From NCBI GenBank assembly GCA_034509925.1, contig CM067531.1, positions 1,584,501-1,648,500 of the forward strand: a stretch of 64,000 nt of DNA, given 5' to 3'. Positions within the stretch are counted from its first letter, which is position 1; each line of letters opens with the position of its first letter. The translations under genes and the position numbers were made by a program. Below the pieces are notes generated by a model. The model did no database searches. It saw nothing but the letters and a program-made list of their open reading frames with translations, and was not told the DNA's origin. Source of the stretch: Hirudinaria manillensis. Lineage: Eukaryota > Annelida > Clitellata > Hirudinida > Hirudinidae. Shown piece by piece: positions 11,513 to 24,952 of this stretch.

Positions 11513-13007
11513 ATGAGGCTAATGAAGATGTGCCTTCTCTTATTCATAATGTTTGCAAGCTCCTCAGCAAACGAATTGTTTATGTTGTGTAGTCATTACG
11601 AGACATTCTGTTTGTTTTCTGAAGGAAATGATGTTAGAGTTTCCAGTTTATCAGAAGCTCAATTGAAATGCAGTGAAATTAAAAGCGACAGTTGGCCTGT
11701 TGAATTAGGAGATGAGAGAGTTAAAGAGGTTTTTATTGAATTCATTAATAACCATGCCATCTCCAATGTCATTCTCAACGCTTTCAATCGAAACGGAAAC
11801 TGGTATTGGAAGAAAAGCAATATAAGTGAGTTGATTCTGATGAACATCATTTTGTTATATTTACATTATTTTAAATGTGATTGAAGTTAATTTTTGATTT
11901 GTATTCCGACAGCTGTTCAAAATGTTATGAACTATTCAGTCCATGGCAGCAATTTATTTTTGCCATATAATTCAGGAAAACAACCTGCCAATAAACATTC
12001 CCTAGTTTGCACAACTGGTTAGTTTTTTTAAATAGACTGGGATGAAAAATAAAAAGATTTGATCAAAGGAATTATAATATTGATATTGAAATCAACAGAC
12101 TGCAGAGCTGGATGGATCCAAGTGAACCAAGGTTCTAACAGAACTGATGAACCCAAAATCAATGGCTTAAGTAAATGCAAAGAAATTTGTGAGGATGACC
12201 AGGAATGTTTGTCTGTTGTCTGGAAGCGCAAATATGGCTTTAATGATTGGGAATGCCAGAAGTTGAACTCATCAGACTATGCTCCAGGATCATCTGAGGA
12301 AGAGTTTTACCACTATGTAATTGATCGAACAGTGAAATCTTTTGATAGGTGCATCACTAAAGGTGAGTGCATACATTATGTTGTCCATCTTTATGCTTAT
12401 GAGACCATTTTGATTGACAACTTAGGACTTTTTAAAGGCAGCAGATCCTTACTTTGGAGGATATTCTCAATTCTAGGATCAAGTAATCTAAAACAAATTA
12501 TTTACTAAGTTTTAAGCAAATAGTTGCAATTCATGATAACATTAAGCCTTGCCTGGCTCTTCAAATGTCAATATTTAAGAAGACCTTAGTTTTTCTAACT
12601 TTAGAGATGATGCATAAATGTGGTTTCCAGCTAATTTCATGAAAATGCATTTGGAAATTTGAGTAGGCAAACTTTCCAACTTGTGCATAGTCAAAGCTGC
12701 ATCTTTGAATTACTTTAAGTTTGTTTTTGAATAAATATATTACATATTTATTTTGAGACAATGTTTTAGTCGTATTACTTTTTGGATCATCGGTACTTAT
12801 TCCATCTGGACTCGTCCTATTGGGACTTTCCATCGCTATGATCTACGCACTCTGGTCTGCATTATTTGTGATGACACAACTTTTCATGATTTTAATTACT
12901 TTTAATATTCTTCAAGCAAATCGAAAAAAACAACTGATGATGATAAGACGGAACTGACACCACAACCAGAAAAATGGGAAGTGAAGACTCAAGTTTCAGG
13001 CTTCTAA
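11513..13007 (+). CDS. Receptor C: C-type-lectin-like plus PAN/apple-like single-pass receptor, tyrosine-free tail
   Basis: Complete, 289 aa. Exons: 11513-11825, 11913-12017, 12099-12362, 12758-12854, 12917-13007 (TAA); phases agree. Residues 1-20 are a signal peptide (CLLLFIMFASSSA). The first lectin-like exon is almost identical to receptor B (SEGNDVRVSSLSEAQLKC, then NAFNRNGNWYWKK). The second lectin exon, ending HSLVCTT, and the PAN-like exon (residues 140-227, including a VIDRTVKSFDRC motif shared with A and B) are strongly diverged. Residues 228-259 are a hydrophobic helix. The tail of 30 residues (KKTTDDDKTELTPQ...) has no tyrosine. The donor of the membrane exon (TG/gtctgc) is weak, so that boundary is the least certain. 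It could be a decoy or adaptor-dependent partner of A and B. Confidence 0.72.
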
Positions 13008-15722
13008 TAATTTTTAGTAATTGCCTTCGTTGTTTCTGTTGAAATAATTTATTTATTTTATTCGTTTATTTTTCTAAACAAAATGAAAGGTCACTTGATA
13101 ATGCTTATGCAATTTTGTATAACATTTGTCAACAAGATTAACTAATAAGGATGCAACAGCTTAATTAATTAATTATTTTCTATTATTTATTTATTTGGCA
13201 ATTTTGTCTCGAGTAAATCGAAGCAATACTAATTTGAACTCATTTGACCTTTCCACAGGTAAGAAAGAGTAAAAACAAGACCATATATTCTCAGAAACTG
13301 TTTCTACGATTTTAAGGAATAAAATTGAAAAAATCAAACCAAGACACGACTCAATAATTCCGACTGCAAACCCAGCAAAAATGAATTTAATTAATAAGAA
13401 TTAATAATAAGATTAATTAATTAATAATAACTTTTAACAAAAAAAGACAGCTCCAGTAGATGAATTGAAAATTTCTTGGCAAATAGAGTCCTGCAATTTA
13501 ATTTCAAAAGGGCACTTGCATCAAAGAAGTTGCAGGGGGGGGGGTGGTTAGCCAGACACAGAAAGTCTCGCAGGAGAAAATTATAAAAATTTGAATCAAT
13601 TTCATGTCCACCAGATAACTAAATTTTAACCACAGATAGCACCTCGTTAGCTGATTTTTGTCATAGTAGCTAGAACGGAAACCAATACTCGAGAGAACGT
13701 ACAAGATAATCGTGTGACGACGAGTCCATGAGTGCATAGGTATATTTTGAACATGTTATCTGTGGATGGAATATCTCAATTTTTATTTTGAAAATGGATT
13801 CCATAAAACACATACACACCTCAACATCATCACCATCAGTTGAAACATTCAGAGAGATAGAGAAGACATCATTCATTATCACCAACCATTATCATGTTTT
13901 TATGCTATCTGATATATAGATATATTTACAGCAGATAAAGTGCAAACTAAAACTATTAAAATGCTGACACAAACTTTCTGTACTAAATAAGCTTTGTCTA
14001 CTTAACCTAGGAATATCATTTAAAGATATTTTTGAGAAATAAATCTAAATATTGAATAAAAAGTATATTAAATAAAGAGTATATTGAATAAAGAGTATAT
14101 ATTGTCTTTTCACTGAACCTAAAACGTGGGATTAAAATTGAACTGACAACAGGGAAGCAATGAAAAGTGAACAAGTTCTTAAAATATTCAGGATTGAAGT
14201 GCTTTTTATATGCAAAAGAAAAGTGGATTGAAAACTGATTGAAAGGATGCAATTCTACTGATTGATGTGAAGGTTGGAACAAAAAAAATGTCTCACAGAT
14301 TTCCTCACAACCTGTGGGGATTAAATGTTGTTGCAGATCAAATATTCTCGTAGATTTACCTCTATTCGAATTACAAAACTTCACCAAAGTTCCAATAAAC
14401 GTGCAACGCAATCGAGCCAACAAAACTGAAGAAAAAAAAAAACTAATAAACCAAAAACCAAATAAATGTAATTGCTTCATAATTATTGCGCAATATGTAT
14501 AATTATTAATTATGATTATTAATTATAGAAGAACTGACATTAAAATTAATTATACTCTCCAACTATTTTGACCACCACAATTTGCCACGATGGGTCTGTC
14601 ATATCCCAGTGATGCCCATCATGATCAAAACAAATCAACTATGATTATAATAATATTAATAATAATTATAATAGTAATTATAATAATATTAATAATAATT
14701 ATAATAATATTAATAATAATGATTAACTTGAGAAAATGTTAATAATAAGACTATTATCATAAGACCTCGGGAATCCCCTGTCAAAATATAAGGTTATGAT
14801 TATGATGATGACATCACAAAGAGGGTCAACATTGAAATGCATTTTTTACTACTGAGATTTTCAGCTGCTGAGTACTGGACTGATGCTGATAATGATCGTC
14901 ATCGCGTCGTCGTCATCTTCAAAAAAGTAACACGCTCTTCAAAAGATGAAGAAGGTGATGATGATGACGACGACGATGAAGACACGTCGTCATGGAGACG
15001 ATGAGATCCCGTCAGACGGACGGAAAGATTGTGGAAGGAAATATTGCAATCGAGTTTGCAGTTTGCACGAATTACAAGTGGATGTGGATGATGAACTGTT
15101 GCACCACAATTATGATGATAGTGCCAATAATTATGATAATAGTCATAATAATAATAATAGTTATAATAATAATAATCAACACAATTATTTCAACACGAGC
15201 AGTCACATGATATCACATACACATGTATCATTTTGTGGTCAAGAAAGCAATGCGGCCCAAAATGTAAACATTAACATGTGATAAGATCATCATCATCATC
15301 GTCGTCGTCATCATAGACAAAGCCACACAAAGCACATCACAATTAAAAGTTCCATCACCCCAAACGACAAGTGCAAATAAATGACCCGATATTCAGAAAT
15401 AATGCCAGAAAGTGTCACAAAATATAATTCTGTAAATTAAAAACAAAAAAAAAAAAACAAATCATAATTTTTTTGTAATTAATTAATCATCATAATTGTC
15501 AATTTATAATTTTGTTTTGATTCATCAAAAAACACTAATGTTTGAAGCCCACTACAACTACACAATCACACACCAAACGCAACGACGATGACAACAACAA
15601 CAACGTCCCAAAGAAGAAAAAAAAGAAGCACTGAATGGTTCGTCACAGTCAAGAACAGATCCACAGGGTGGGATTGAGGGGAGAGGGGAAGCGACTGGGT
15701 GGGTAGGTGGTAGGGGACTCCA
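13008..15722. other. Intergenic, receptor C to minus-strand gene
   Basis: An AATAAA at 13318-13323 could end receptor C. The stretch contains AT-rich DNA, a TAATAA-type array near 14640-14720 and GAT/ATC-rich tracts near 14940-15000 and 15280-15315. A low-complexity ORF here was rejected. The part next to 15723 probably includes the 3' UTR of the minus-strand gene. Confidence 0.45.
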
Positions 15723-17554
15723 TCAGGTGATCAGTCCGTCCGACAGCCCGTCAAGACCGACGTCGCCAGAGGCATACGGTTGGTTGGCCCTGATGATCCT
15801 GGGCCTCGGCTTGAGGATGCCCGCCAGTCCGCGACAACTCTCGTCTTCGTCCTCCTCTGCAATCGTCTGCCTGTTAGGGGAGTTGCATCTCGGTGTGGTC
15901 CCTCTGGACAGGAATCTGGAAAAGTGAGGAGAAGGGTTGAATGTCTGGAAATGGGTCTTTTTGTGATAAGGAGTGGATGTGGTGGTGGGTGGAGTTTGTT
16001 TGTTTGACGGTTGTTTGAATGCAGTGAAGGAATGGTGATAGAGTGGTGATTTGTTTAATGTTTATTTGTTAAAAAAGACAAATTTCATTTTTTTAAGTCT
16101 AAAAAACTTGAAAGAAATAATATCTTAGACATGATTTCATAATGATGAGGTCATTGAGTGCTGGAATCAAAATTTAAAAAAAAAGTAAATAATTACTGAC
16201 TGAAAAGCCATATCAGAAATTATCAATAATATACACATCAACAAAATTATAACAATACCAGTATAATAATAATAATAGTAATAATAATAACATTTTCACA
16301 ATTTGCACTCTTAGAGGAATCCAAGAAGAATTCCACCGATCCTCTGACAGCATCGAATCCAACGGTGGTGAATGAAACCCGATAAGTTGACTTTGGAAAT
16401 AAATATCTGCGCATGTGCTCGTCTGCTTGCATTCCCTCCCTCCTCCAAAACCCATCCAAGGAGACTCGAAAAATATTATTTTCCATGATTTGTTGGAAAA
16501 TAGGAAAATGTAGAAAATCACATCTGATGGTTCAAGGCTGGATGCCAACAGAAAAGATATATTCTAGGAAAAGGAGAAAGATTGAAGCTGATATCAGATT
16601 TGGGGATTAATAGGTTATATTCCTTTTTTGTCGGGAAAATGGGGTTTCCATGAATTTGTGCATTTTGAAAGCTATTTTATATATAATTATTTATCAATAA
16701 TAATAATAATAAAAACCCACTTTGATAACTTCAAGAATATACGAGCCGAGATAAGAAATAATTGAATAAACATTTACATCGTCACAAAATTTAAAACTGA
16801 AAAAAAAATCCACATTAAAAAAAAAAGATCACAACAATCTTTAAGTTCATCTCAAAATGCAAACAACAAAATTCTCTTTGAACCATCTTCATCTTCAAGG
16901 CAATTCCATTGACTATTATCAGATTTTGAAAATAAACGAAACAAACAAACGAAACCGAACGAATAAATAAATCAACAGACCTGAAAGAAAGCTTCCTAGT
17001 CGGACTGTGACTGGGAGTAGGACCGATGCTATGCATGGGTGTGGGAGGAAGGGACTGGTAGTATCGGGGCTGCCAGCCCCCAGACCCGTCCTGGTTGGCG
17101 TCGGACCACGTCCTGCTGCCAGGCACCCTCGAACGACCGTGTCGTCTGCTCGGTCCCTCCACGTCTTTGTAAAGTGACTGCCTCATGACCTCAGAGGATA
17201 TTTTGTGTGTTCTGGCATCTTCCTGCATTGACATCATCTTGGCTGGATCCAACAGGTTTTGCATGGAACCTTATTAGGAAGACACCATCTTAGAACCAAT
17301 GAACAGTGGGAAGAACAATTTGAATTCAATAAAACTTCTTCAAAACCACTTCATTAAAAGCAAAATTTTTTAAATATTAATTTTTTTTTAAATCTAAAAC
17401 CTGTGACTGCAGCGATGCTGGCATTCGACCCTGCCCATTCTCTGACTGTGCTGAGAGTTGAGAACATCTTGAAACGGCTCTGTCTCATCAGAGGCCTCAC
17501 ATAACTCGACCAACCACCAGACTCTTGACTCGCCATCATCTCTTGTCTCACGAC
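15723..17554 (-). CDS. Unrecognised Ser/Pro-rich protein (three exons, 5' end uncertain)
   Basis: Three exons on the minus strand join in phase: 17554-17401, 17269-16981, 15915-15723 (TGA). If translation starts at the ATG at 17539 the product is 206 aa; further upstream exons are possible because the frame stays open to a potential acceptor at 17555. The coding signal comes from phase agreement and from GC-richer, non-repetitive exons in AT-rich DNA. The protein has no membrane helix. It has a Ser/Pro/Thr-rich middle with proline-directed sites (SLPPTPMHSIGPTPSHSP), a basic phosphorylation-type site (TRKLSF), an acidic stretch (AEEDEDES) and a basic GILKPRPRIIR segment near the C-terminus. 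I do not recognise the family. It is arranged head to head with MET. Confidence 0.55.
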
Positions 17555-19412
17555 CTTCAAAACTACGAGTTATTTGGTTGTCGCTCGATATTTCCCTCAA
17601 TTACCGATTGTTTTGACGTCTCTATCGACCAAGAGAACTTAGGAATCTTCAGTGAAACCGGGTATTTCGCCTTATGCGCAATTCCTCAATCAACCATCCG
17701 GGTGAATAAATTTTCCTTATTTAGCGGAGTAAACGGATACAATTCTGACGCAGTATAATATTTCAATTAAATAACGGATTTTAGCGCAATAAAAATACGT
17801 TTATCTCCACAAAATAGAGGAGAAATAATGGCAGCTCATAATAGACGAGAAAATTGTAAACAACTGACGGCCCAGAAAATTACAGCGCTTTGCTGCCCAA
17901 TCACGCCAGCTTCACATACATCAGCTAACGTACTGTGGACTTGTTTATTTTAGCAACTGATTCACAATCTAATAATTCTCTTGTTTTTATATATGTATAT
18001 AATTTTAATAAATTGAATAAATTTTAGTCGCATTATTTCTCAGAAAATGAAATCGACACGAAAGTTTGCCGTCCTAAACCCGCACAAACTCATCGTTCGA
18101 TTAAATATTGAGGTTTTAAGCAGCTTAAAAATACCAATTTATTTCCTACATCCAGAAAGTGATAAAACAGATTCGAGGCAACGTGAATGAAAAATGCCCA
18201 CTTCGGAGGAAGCAGAGAAATATAACGCATGATCAGATCATAAGGGGAGTGCCATGCATCATTACAAGATCGAAGTGAAAGGTTTTTGATAAGGAAAATG
18301 TTGAGCAGTGGCAGAATTCTGGTCTGATATATTTGTAAATAAATTGTTTTAATTAACAACAAATTCTCCAGCCATCTTTTTAACCTTCATAAATAAAGAT
18401 ATCGTTTTAAACACTTAAAAGTAAGAAATGGTAATAATTACGATTGCTTTGTAAAAGTGCCAAATATACGATATTTTAAAGTTTTCTCGCACAATACAAA
18501 TTATTTTACATATACTTAACAATTTAACAGAACACTTGGCAATTATTGGCGTCCATTTTTCCTTTAAGACGTGACTGACAGTCAGCCATTTTTTGTCGCT
18601 TCAACCACTTAATTCAAGGACGCTTCATCTGTGAGAAAAAGACACCAGTCTTCTACCTTCTATCCTTCCTGTCTGCCAGACAATGAAAGGAGAAACAAAA
18701 GACCATCCAGCAGTATGGCCTTCATCGTCTGCTCTGTTTCCATGGAGATAAGAATTAGAGATTTCTTTTTATAAAGATGCACTTTTTAATTTAATTATAT
18801 CTATTTTTACTCAGAAAATCTATATCTTTTATTTCACGTTTACAATTTGTAATGCGACTTCTTAGGAACTTCTGAAATAAATCACAAGTTTTTTGTTAGG
18901 CTAAGTTTGCTTTTAAAAAATTAAAGCTTTGATATTTTTTAAGGATCCAATCTCACAGCCCCTTCTGGCAACGTGGTAGGTAATCATATTATTAGCAATA
19001 ACAACAACATTATCATAATTAATGCAATAATAATGATGAGATTAACAGTATAATAATCATCAATATTCCTGCTATCCCATTCGACAACTCGTCATCATAA
19101 TTTCTAATAATTACATTTAAAAATGAAACATTTCCAGAGATTTCTAAAATATCTTAGAAATTTCAAAAAATTTTAAAAAGAAACTTTAGAAGAACTGAAA
19201 CAACAATATTTCTAGAATCTTCAATAATTTATTTTAAACAGTTGGCAATTGCAACGTAAAGGTGTTAACCAATCAATTAATCTTTTTGCATTTTTTTTGT
19301 CGAAATCCTTTCCAATTGTTGGAAGCAATCAACATTTTCCGGTACTGGAGCACGGATAGACGGGCGGAAACAAAAAGGAGCGAGATGCTGGTCGTGGAGA
19401 GTACGTTCGCCT
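17555..19412. other. Intergenic between divergent unknown gene and MET
   Basis: No coding exon is convincing on either strand. It must hold the promoter of MET (TATA box at its right end) and probably the 5' region of the minus-strand gene. AT-rich, with several short ATT tracts. Confidence 0.45.
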
Positions 19413-19420
19413 TATAAAAG
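19413..19420 (+). promoter_or_regulatory. TATA box of the MET-like gene
   Basis: TATAAAAG lies in a locally GC-richer stretch. A start site about 30 bases downstream (near 19443) would give a 5' leader of about 190 bases before the proposed ATG at 19635. Confidence 0.6.
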
Positions 19421-19453
19421 CCATACCTCCGCCAGTCCTCTGTCTAATAGCGC

Positions 19454-19555
19454 ATGATTGTTGCCCGTGTCTGCTCTTACTGTTGTCGTCGTTGTCGTCG
19501 TCGTCGCGTCTCGGGCGTCGTTGTTGGATTTAATAGTAGCACTTCTAGATGGTGA
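19454..19555 (+). promoter_or_regulatory. Upstream ORF in the MET-like leader
   Basis: An ATG at 19454 opens a 33-codon, cysteine/arginine-rich reading frame ending TGA at 19553-19555. It is in a different frame from the receptor and ends 79 bases before its start codon. It would lie within the mRNA if transcription starts about 30 bases after the TATA box. Confidence 0.4.
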
Positions 19556-19634
19556 ATTGAAATCCAAATTCAGCAAATTCATTTTCTTTCTTTATTGCTG
19601 TTCATATGCTTCTTTTCTTCACTGGAAGTCGGTG

Positions 19635-22600
19635 ATGATGATGATGACAAAATTCGCGGTCTTCTTGGCGATGCTGGGAAGCGTCTGCTCTTCTGTATTG
19701 CATCACGACGAACCAAACTCCGAACTGTTCGCACTGGTCTACGACCAGACGACTAATCGGATCATAGTGGCGGGAACGAATGCCGTATTCATGTTCGACG
19801 GACTTCTGCAAAGACTGCAAACCTTTGAAGTCGAGCCCGTGGTTGACAGTTCCATCTGCGAGGATCAACCCTGCCAGGCAGACCTGGACAACAGGCCGAG
19901 AGTTCTACTCCTGTCTCCGAACGGTAGATTTCTCATCTACTTTGCCGGTCTCTCGGGCGACCGATGCTTTATCCACGATTCTCAGAACCTAAACATCTTC
20001 AGAGAGCTTCGAGCTAAAGATACGAGCTTCATCGGACGCTCGACGGATAGCGCGGCCGTGACGTTTGCCGGCGACTGGTCGCTCTTTGTCGCCAGGTCGT
20101 TTGACGGTGTCGATTCTTACGCCCTGGCTAGCTTCTATCTAAAGGAGGAGCTGAAAGAATCCTCCGATTCTGTGGAAGTCTATAGTCGTGGAAACGTGGA
20201 CCTCGACAGAGGAATCAGGTTCAGCGAATCTCTCAGGGCATCCTTTATCGTCAGCTACGTCGACTCCTTTGAATACGAAGGCTTCGTCTACTTCCTCAGC
20301 GTCCAGAGAGAGACCGAATCGGAAGAGACCTATCACACGAAACTGGTCCGAGTCTGTGCAGAAGATCGCCAGTTCGACTCCTACTCCGAGCTGGAGTTGT
20401 CATGCACCAGGAAAGAATTCCTGACCCAATCCCACGTCTCCTTCAATATCGCCAAAGCATCCCATCTTTCCAGAGCAGGGCGCGATCTTGCACGCAGATT
20501 TGACCTTGACCCTGAAGACCCCGTCCTATACGTGGTCATGGGGAGGGGCACGCCCCAGACCCTAGACACAGGGGAGACCGTGGTCTGCATGTACCCCATG
20601 AGGTCGGTCCAGAGAGAGTTTGTGAAACTCCAGAGGGACTGCTATTCTGGTACAGGAACGATTCTGCCTTGGATTGATGACAGTAGACGGCGATGCAAGA
20701 TGGACGTAAGGGGTTTGATTTGTTTTGATTTTTATGGTTTATTAAATTTTCACGATTTTTATTTTAATTCCACGATATCGTAATTGAATAATAATTTTTT
20801 AAATGATAATAATATTAATATTAACAAGTATTAATGATAAGGGTTTATCATCGTTGTTATCATAATCATCGTCGTCATCATCATCATCGTCATCAAAACG
20901 TAAATACATCCGTACTAATCTGAAACACGTTGTGCAGTGGATAATGGCCGTTCGTATTAAAAATCTTTTTTGTTTCAACTCTCGCGTGCTGCTGCTGCTG
21001 TTGTTGTTGTTGTTATTGTTGTTGATGTTGTGCGCAGTTGTTGTGCAGTTGTGCCGTTGTGTCGTTGTGCCATTGTAGCGCCTGGAGCTACAGTCTTTGT
21101 TATCTTGGAAAGGATTTTTCTCCACCTGGCATCTTTTCTAGCGAACATCTGCCAAGGAATTTTCAGTGCATCGTATTTATTTTTGCAGCATCCACAGAGA
21201 GACTTTACATATGTATTTTATATCCCATTAATGTCTCCGTCGAATACTTGTAATTGCACGAATGCCTCTAATGGGATTGTAAATTATGAACATTTTATGA
21301 TTTTATTAATACATATTAATATTAGATTTTAGAGTAATTAAATTTTAAATTATTATTTATGAATTTAAATTGTGAAATTTTTTAATTTTAATTGATATTT
21401 TATTTCTCGGACCTGATTTGTTTCTGAGTTTCAATGCCATTTTATAATCTTTGCAAATGGCCTCAACAGGTCAACATGAACGAAACAAACAAAAAACAAC
21501 ACAAACTTAGAATATAAATATTTGATAAATATGACGCACCAACAAAAAATACAGAATAATAAAAAATATAGATTTATGAATAATAAAATTAAAAACATTA
21601 AAAATTAGATGGACAAGTCATAACAACAGTTTCTGATAACAACAGAAATAAAAATCTTTACTTTTTCCCCCAATTCCTTTCAAGATCGACGTTGCCAAAA
21701 CCATAGACTCAAAATTCTGCGGCCACCCACTCAACGCGGGCATGGGTAGCAGGTACCCGCTGCACTCAGACCCCCTGTTCAAGGGCCACCCAGCAGACCC
21801 TATGACCGCCATCAGAGTACTCGTCATCAACAACAAGACCGTGGCAGCATTGGGTACGGAAAGGGGTGTCCTTATGAAGGTGGGTTTTTTGTTATCTTTG
21901 ATTATTTGAAGGTCGTGCGATTGAGTAGCAGTGAGTGGCCCATATGATATAATATAAATATAATTCAATATAAAATATATTTACGGGGATAAGCTTTTTT
22001 TTTTAAATTATATATTTTAAATGTTTTATCTATTTATTTTTTAAATATTTTTATGTCGAAAAATCGAGATTAAATATTAAAAATAAAAATGAAAATGAAA
22101 TAATCCCAATCATTTATTTAAAAGATTAATCTCGTGTTATCGTTTTAATTATTTAATATTAATTTAATAATAATTATTTAATAATTATTTAAATAAAATT
22201 CTATTGAAGGCTTTTTTCATTCAAATCTTTTATCGAAATCTTTTTTATATGTGAACCTCCTTGGCGCTTCCAAAACCGTGTCTAAGAGCAGCTCCCATTT
22301 CAGTATAAATCATCCGAGTTTATCCGGAATTTGCAGTCTTTTTTCCTGTTCCAATTCCATCGAAAATCTGCCCCAGATCCGGGTTGCCTCATTTTTTCCA
22401 GGCTTTCCAGGTGGTCCGCCTACCACCCGCCTCGTACCTTCGCTTACCTGGATTGCATGATTGGTCTCAATCAACCTCAGCTTTCGTTCGTTCGACTATT
22501 TGAATTAACTATCGAATTTGTTTGGATTCATAGAATGAATTAATGAATTATGTTAATGAATGATAAATATTCATGGGGTGATTCTGGCTTATTGCAGCCC

Positions 22601-24898
22601 TTATACCTCCTTTCTTCCATCCCTTACACCCTTTGCATCATTCCACATTTTTAATGCTCTGAGGGAAGTCAAAGTTTGAAGCTTTGGATTGAGTGAGATT
22701 CTTTCTTTTCAAAACATCTTTGAAATGTAAAATTAATGAGCGACAGAAAAAAAATATGAAGGAAAATTCAAATTATTGGAGATTTACGGTTTAAATAGTA
22801 AATAAATTATACTATTTTAGTAAGTAACTATTTATTAATTGATAATTTTTTAAAATATGTTGGCTAAATCTTAAAAAAAAACATATATAGAATTCGTTTT
22901 AATCCCAAACTGACCTTATTAACCTGTAACCACCGGAAGGAATCTTGTATAAAAACAAATCCGTTGCCATTAAAAATTAAATAAACATTTATAAAATAAA
23001 ACAAACATTTATAATAATTAATTAAACATATGTAATTGCATGGAGACATAAATTGGTAAATAAACAAGTTGGTAGGTAAATAAATACAAATACTATTGCA
23101 TGTATTTGTATATAATTGTATGTATTTGTAAAGCAATGTTTTCATGGAATTGTTTAACAAAAAACACATGAAAAAAATAATAAAAATCAAACAAAAACAC
23201 CAAAAAAAACCATGGCAACCCATTTTTTCAGTTCACACGATTTTGAAGACTCCACCCAATTAAATCCATCTCGGCGTCCTTGAACGAGGGTGTTGGATCG
23301 GCAGGATCAGCCAGTCCCTCCTTCCCTTCCTCCATCCATCTGTCCATCCATCCGTCTATCCATCCGTCTATCCATCAATCCATCCGTCCGTCCGTCCGTC
23401 CATCCATCCATCCATCCATCCATCCATCCATCCATCCATCCATCCGTCCGTCCGTCCGTCCATCCATCCATCCATCCATCCAATCACCCATGTACTGTTC
23501 TCTCCTTCTTTTCCATGCCGTAACTGTTTCTCCAGCTGCTCTCTTTTCCACGTGTGAATGACGAAACTCGTGCTGCAATTGAAAAGTGTTCTTTGTTCTA
23601 TGGCGTCAGAAGACCTTTCTAGTCCTGAACGTGGATTCTGTTCTTTCTTGCTGTTGTTGTTGTTGATGTCATCGTTGTTCTGTTGTTGTTGATGTCATCG
23701 TTGTTCTGTTGTTGTTGATGTTTTTGTTGATGTTGTGATTTTAATTGATTTTTTTAATTGTAAAATATTTGGATAAAGTTTTTAATCGTTAATATTTTCG
23801 ATTTCGTAATTTGGAAACAAATTCTAATGAATCGCCTTTACATTAAATTCATATTTCTTACTATACAACAACAACAACAACAAAAACAACAACAACAATA
23901 ACAACAATAAGTCTTTTGTTGTCGACTTCACTTTAACACCTCGAACCAGGAAGTTACGGATCTTTGTTCAAAGTTTCTCCACTTTTCCATCGTCACGCGG
24001 AAAATTCTGTCATCAACTTCCTCCAATAACCTCCATCGTTACTACCGATGAGGGAGGCAGACGTTTTTCACGCTTTCCGCTTTTACGCGGGAAACTGCTG
24101 GAGTCATTGTTGAGAAGGAACCTAATGGGAAACACAGGATCACCTCTCCAGCCTTTAAGGCATCGCGTTCGTCATCACTATCATCACTATCATCATTGCA
24201 TTCATTATCATCATCATCATCACAACCTGATTATATGGATGTTGTTTTCTCCACCTTCCCACTAAAGTATTCTAGATTTTCTGATCTGCCCATAGATGGA
24301 TGACCCTCGTGTCTCTCGACGTTCCATATTGAAAGGTCTTTCCAGGGACTTCTGGAAAGAGATGGAAAATAATTATCGCCTCGTGGCCACCTGTGATTCG
24401 TTAAATCCCGAGTTGGAAAAGAATTCCTGGTTGAATAAATGAGCATGAATGAGGTTACACAATTAGGTCAGTAAGTTCCAAGTAACCAATAGCAGTGTGA
24501 GGTCACAAACTTTGAATAATTAAGCAGGCCTATCATTGAAAAAAGAAGAATAATGAATGAATAAATAAATAAATAAATTATAATAACTTGTTTGACTTCT
24601 GTTCAGCAACAGGCGGTTTTGCAGGTTAGAACAAAAAGTGTTTTCAATGCAGGTGCCACGTTTTGAAAAGCAGAACTCAGAAATGTGGGAATGTTTTTCG
24701 ACAAAATAAATGCGAAAAAATAAAGAAAATAGAAAATTGAAGTGCAAAATATGGAAAGAAAATATATGGAAAAACCCCAAAAATTGTTGCATCAGAAAAG
24801 TATAAAAAAAAAACATATTCCACGCTTTCAAGTGGAACGCGAGTAAGTTGCCATATCTCGCGCAAGTTGCTGGAAAAAAAGTCTTAAAATATAATAAC

Positions 24899-24952
<54 letters not shown>

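Noticed and set aside
14946-15281. 111-residue + strand ORF rich in Met, Asp, Asn and His
   Set aside because: Built from GAT/ATG and AAT triplet tracts, with no domain or splice context; low-complexity DNA explains it.
19458-19634. In-frame extension of the MET first exon upstream of the ATG
   Set aside because: The extension lacks an ATG and the signal peptide begins naturally at the ATG cluster at 19635.
23280-23561. Overlapping Pro/Ser/Ile-rich ORFs on both strands
   Set aside because: All frames of a CATC/CGTC array stay open; no gene is needed. The same applies at 31521-32013, 32219-32513 and 34012-34242.
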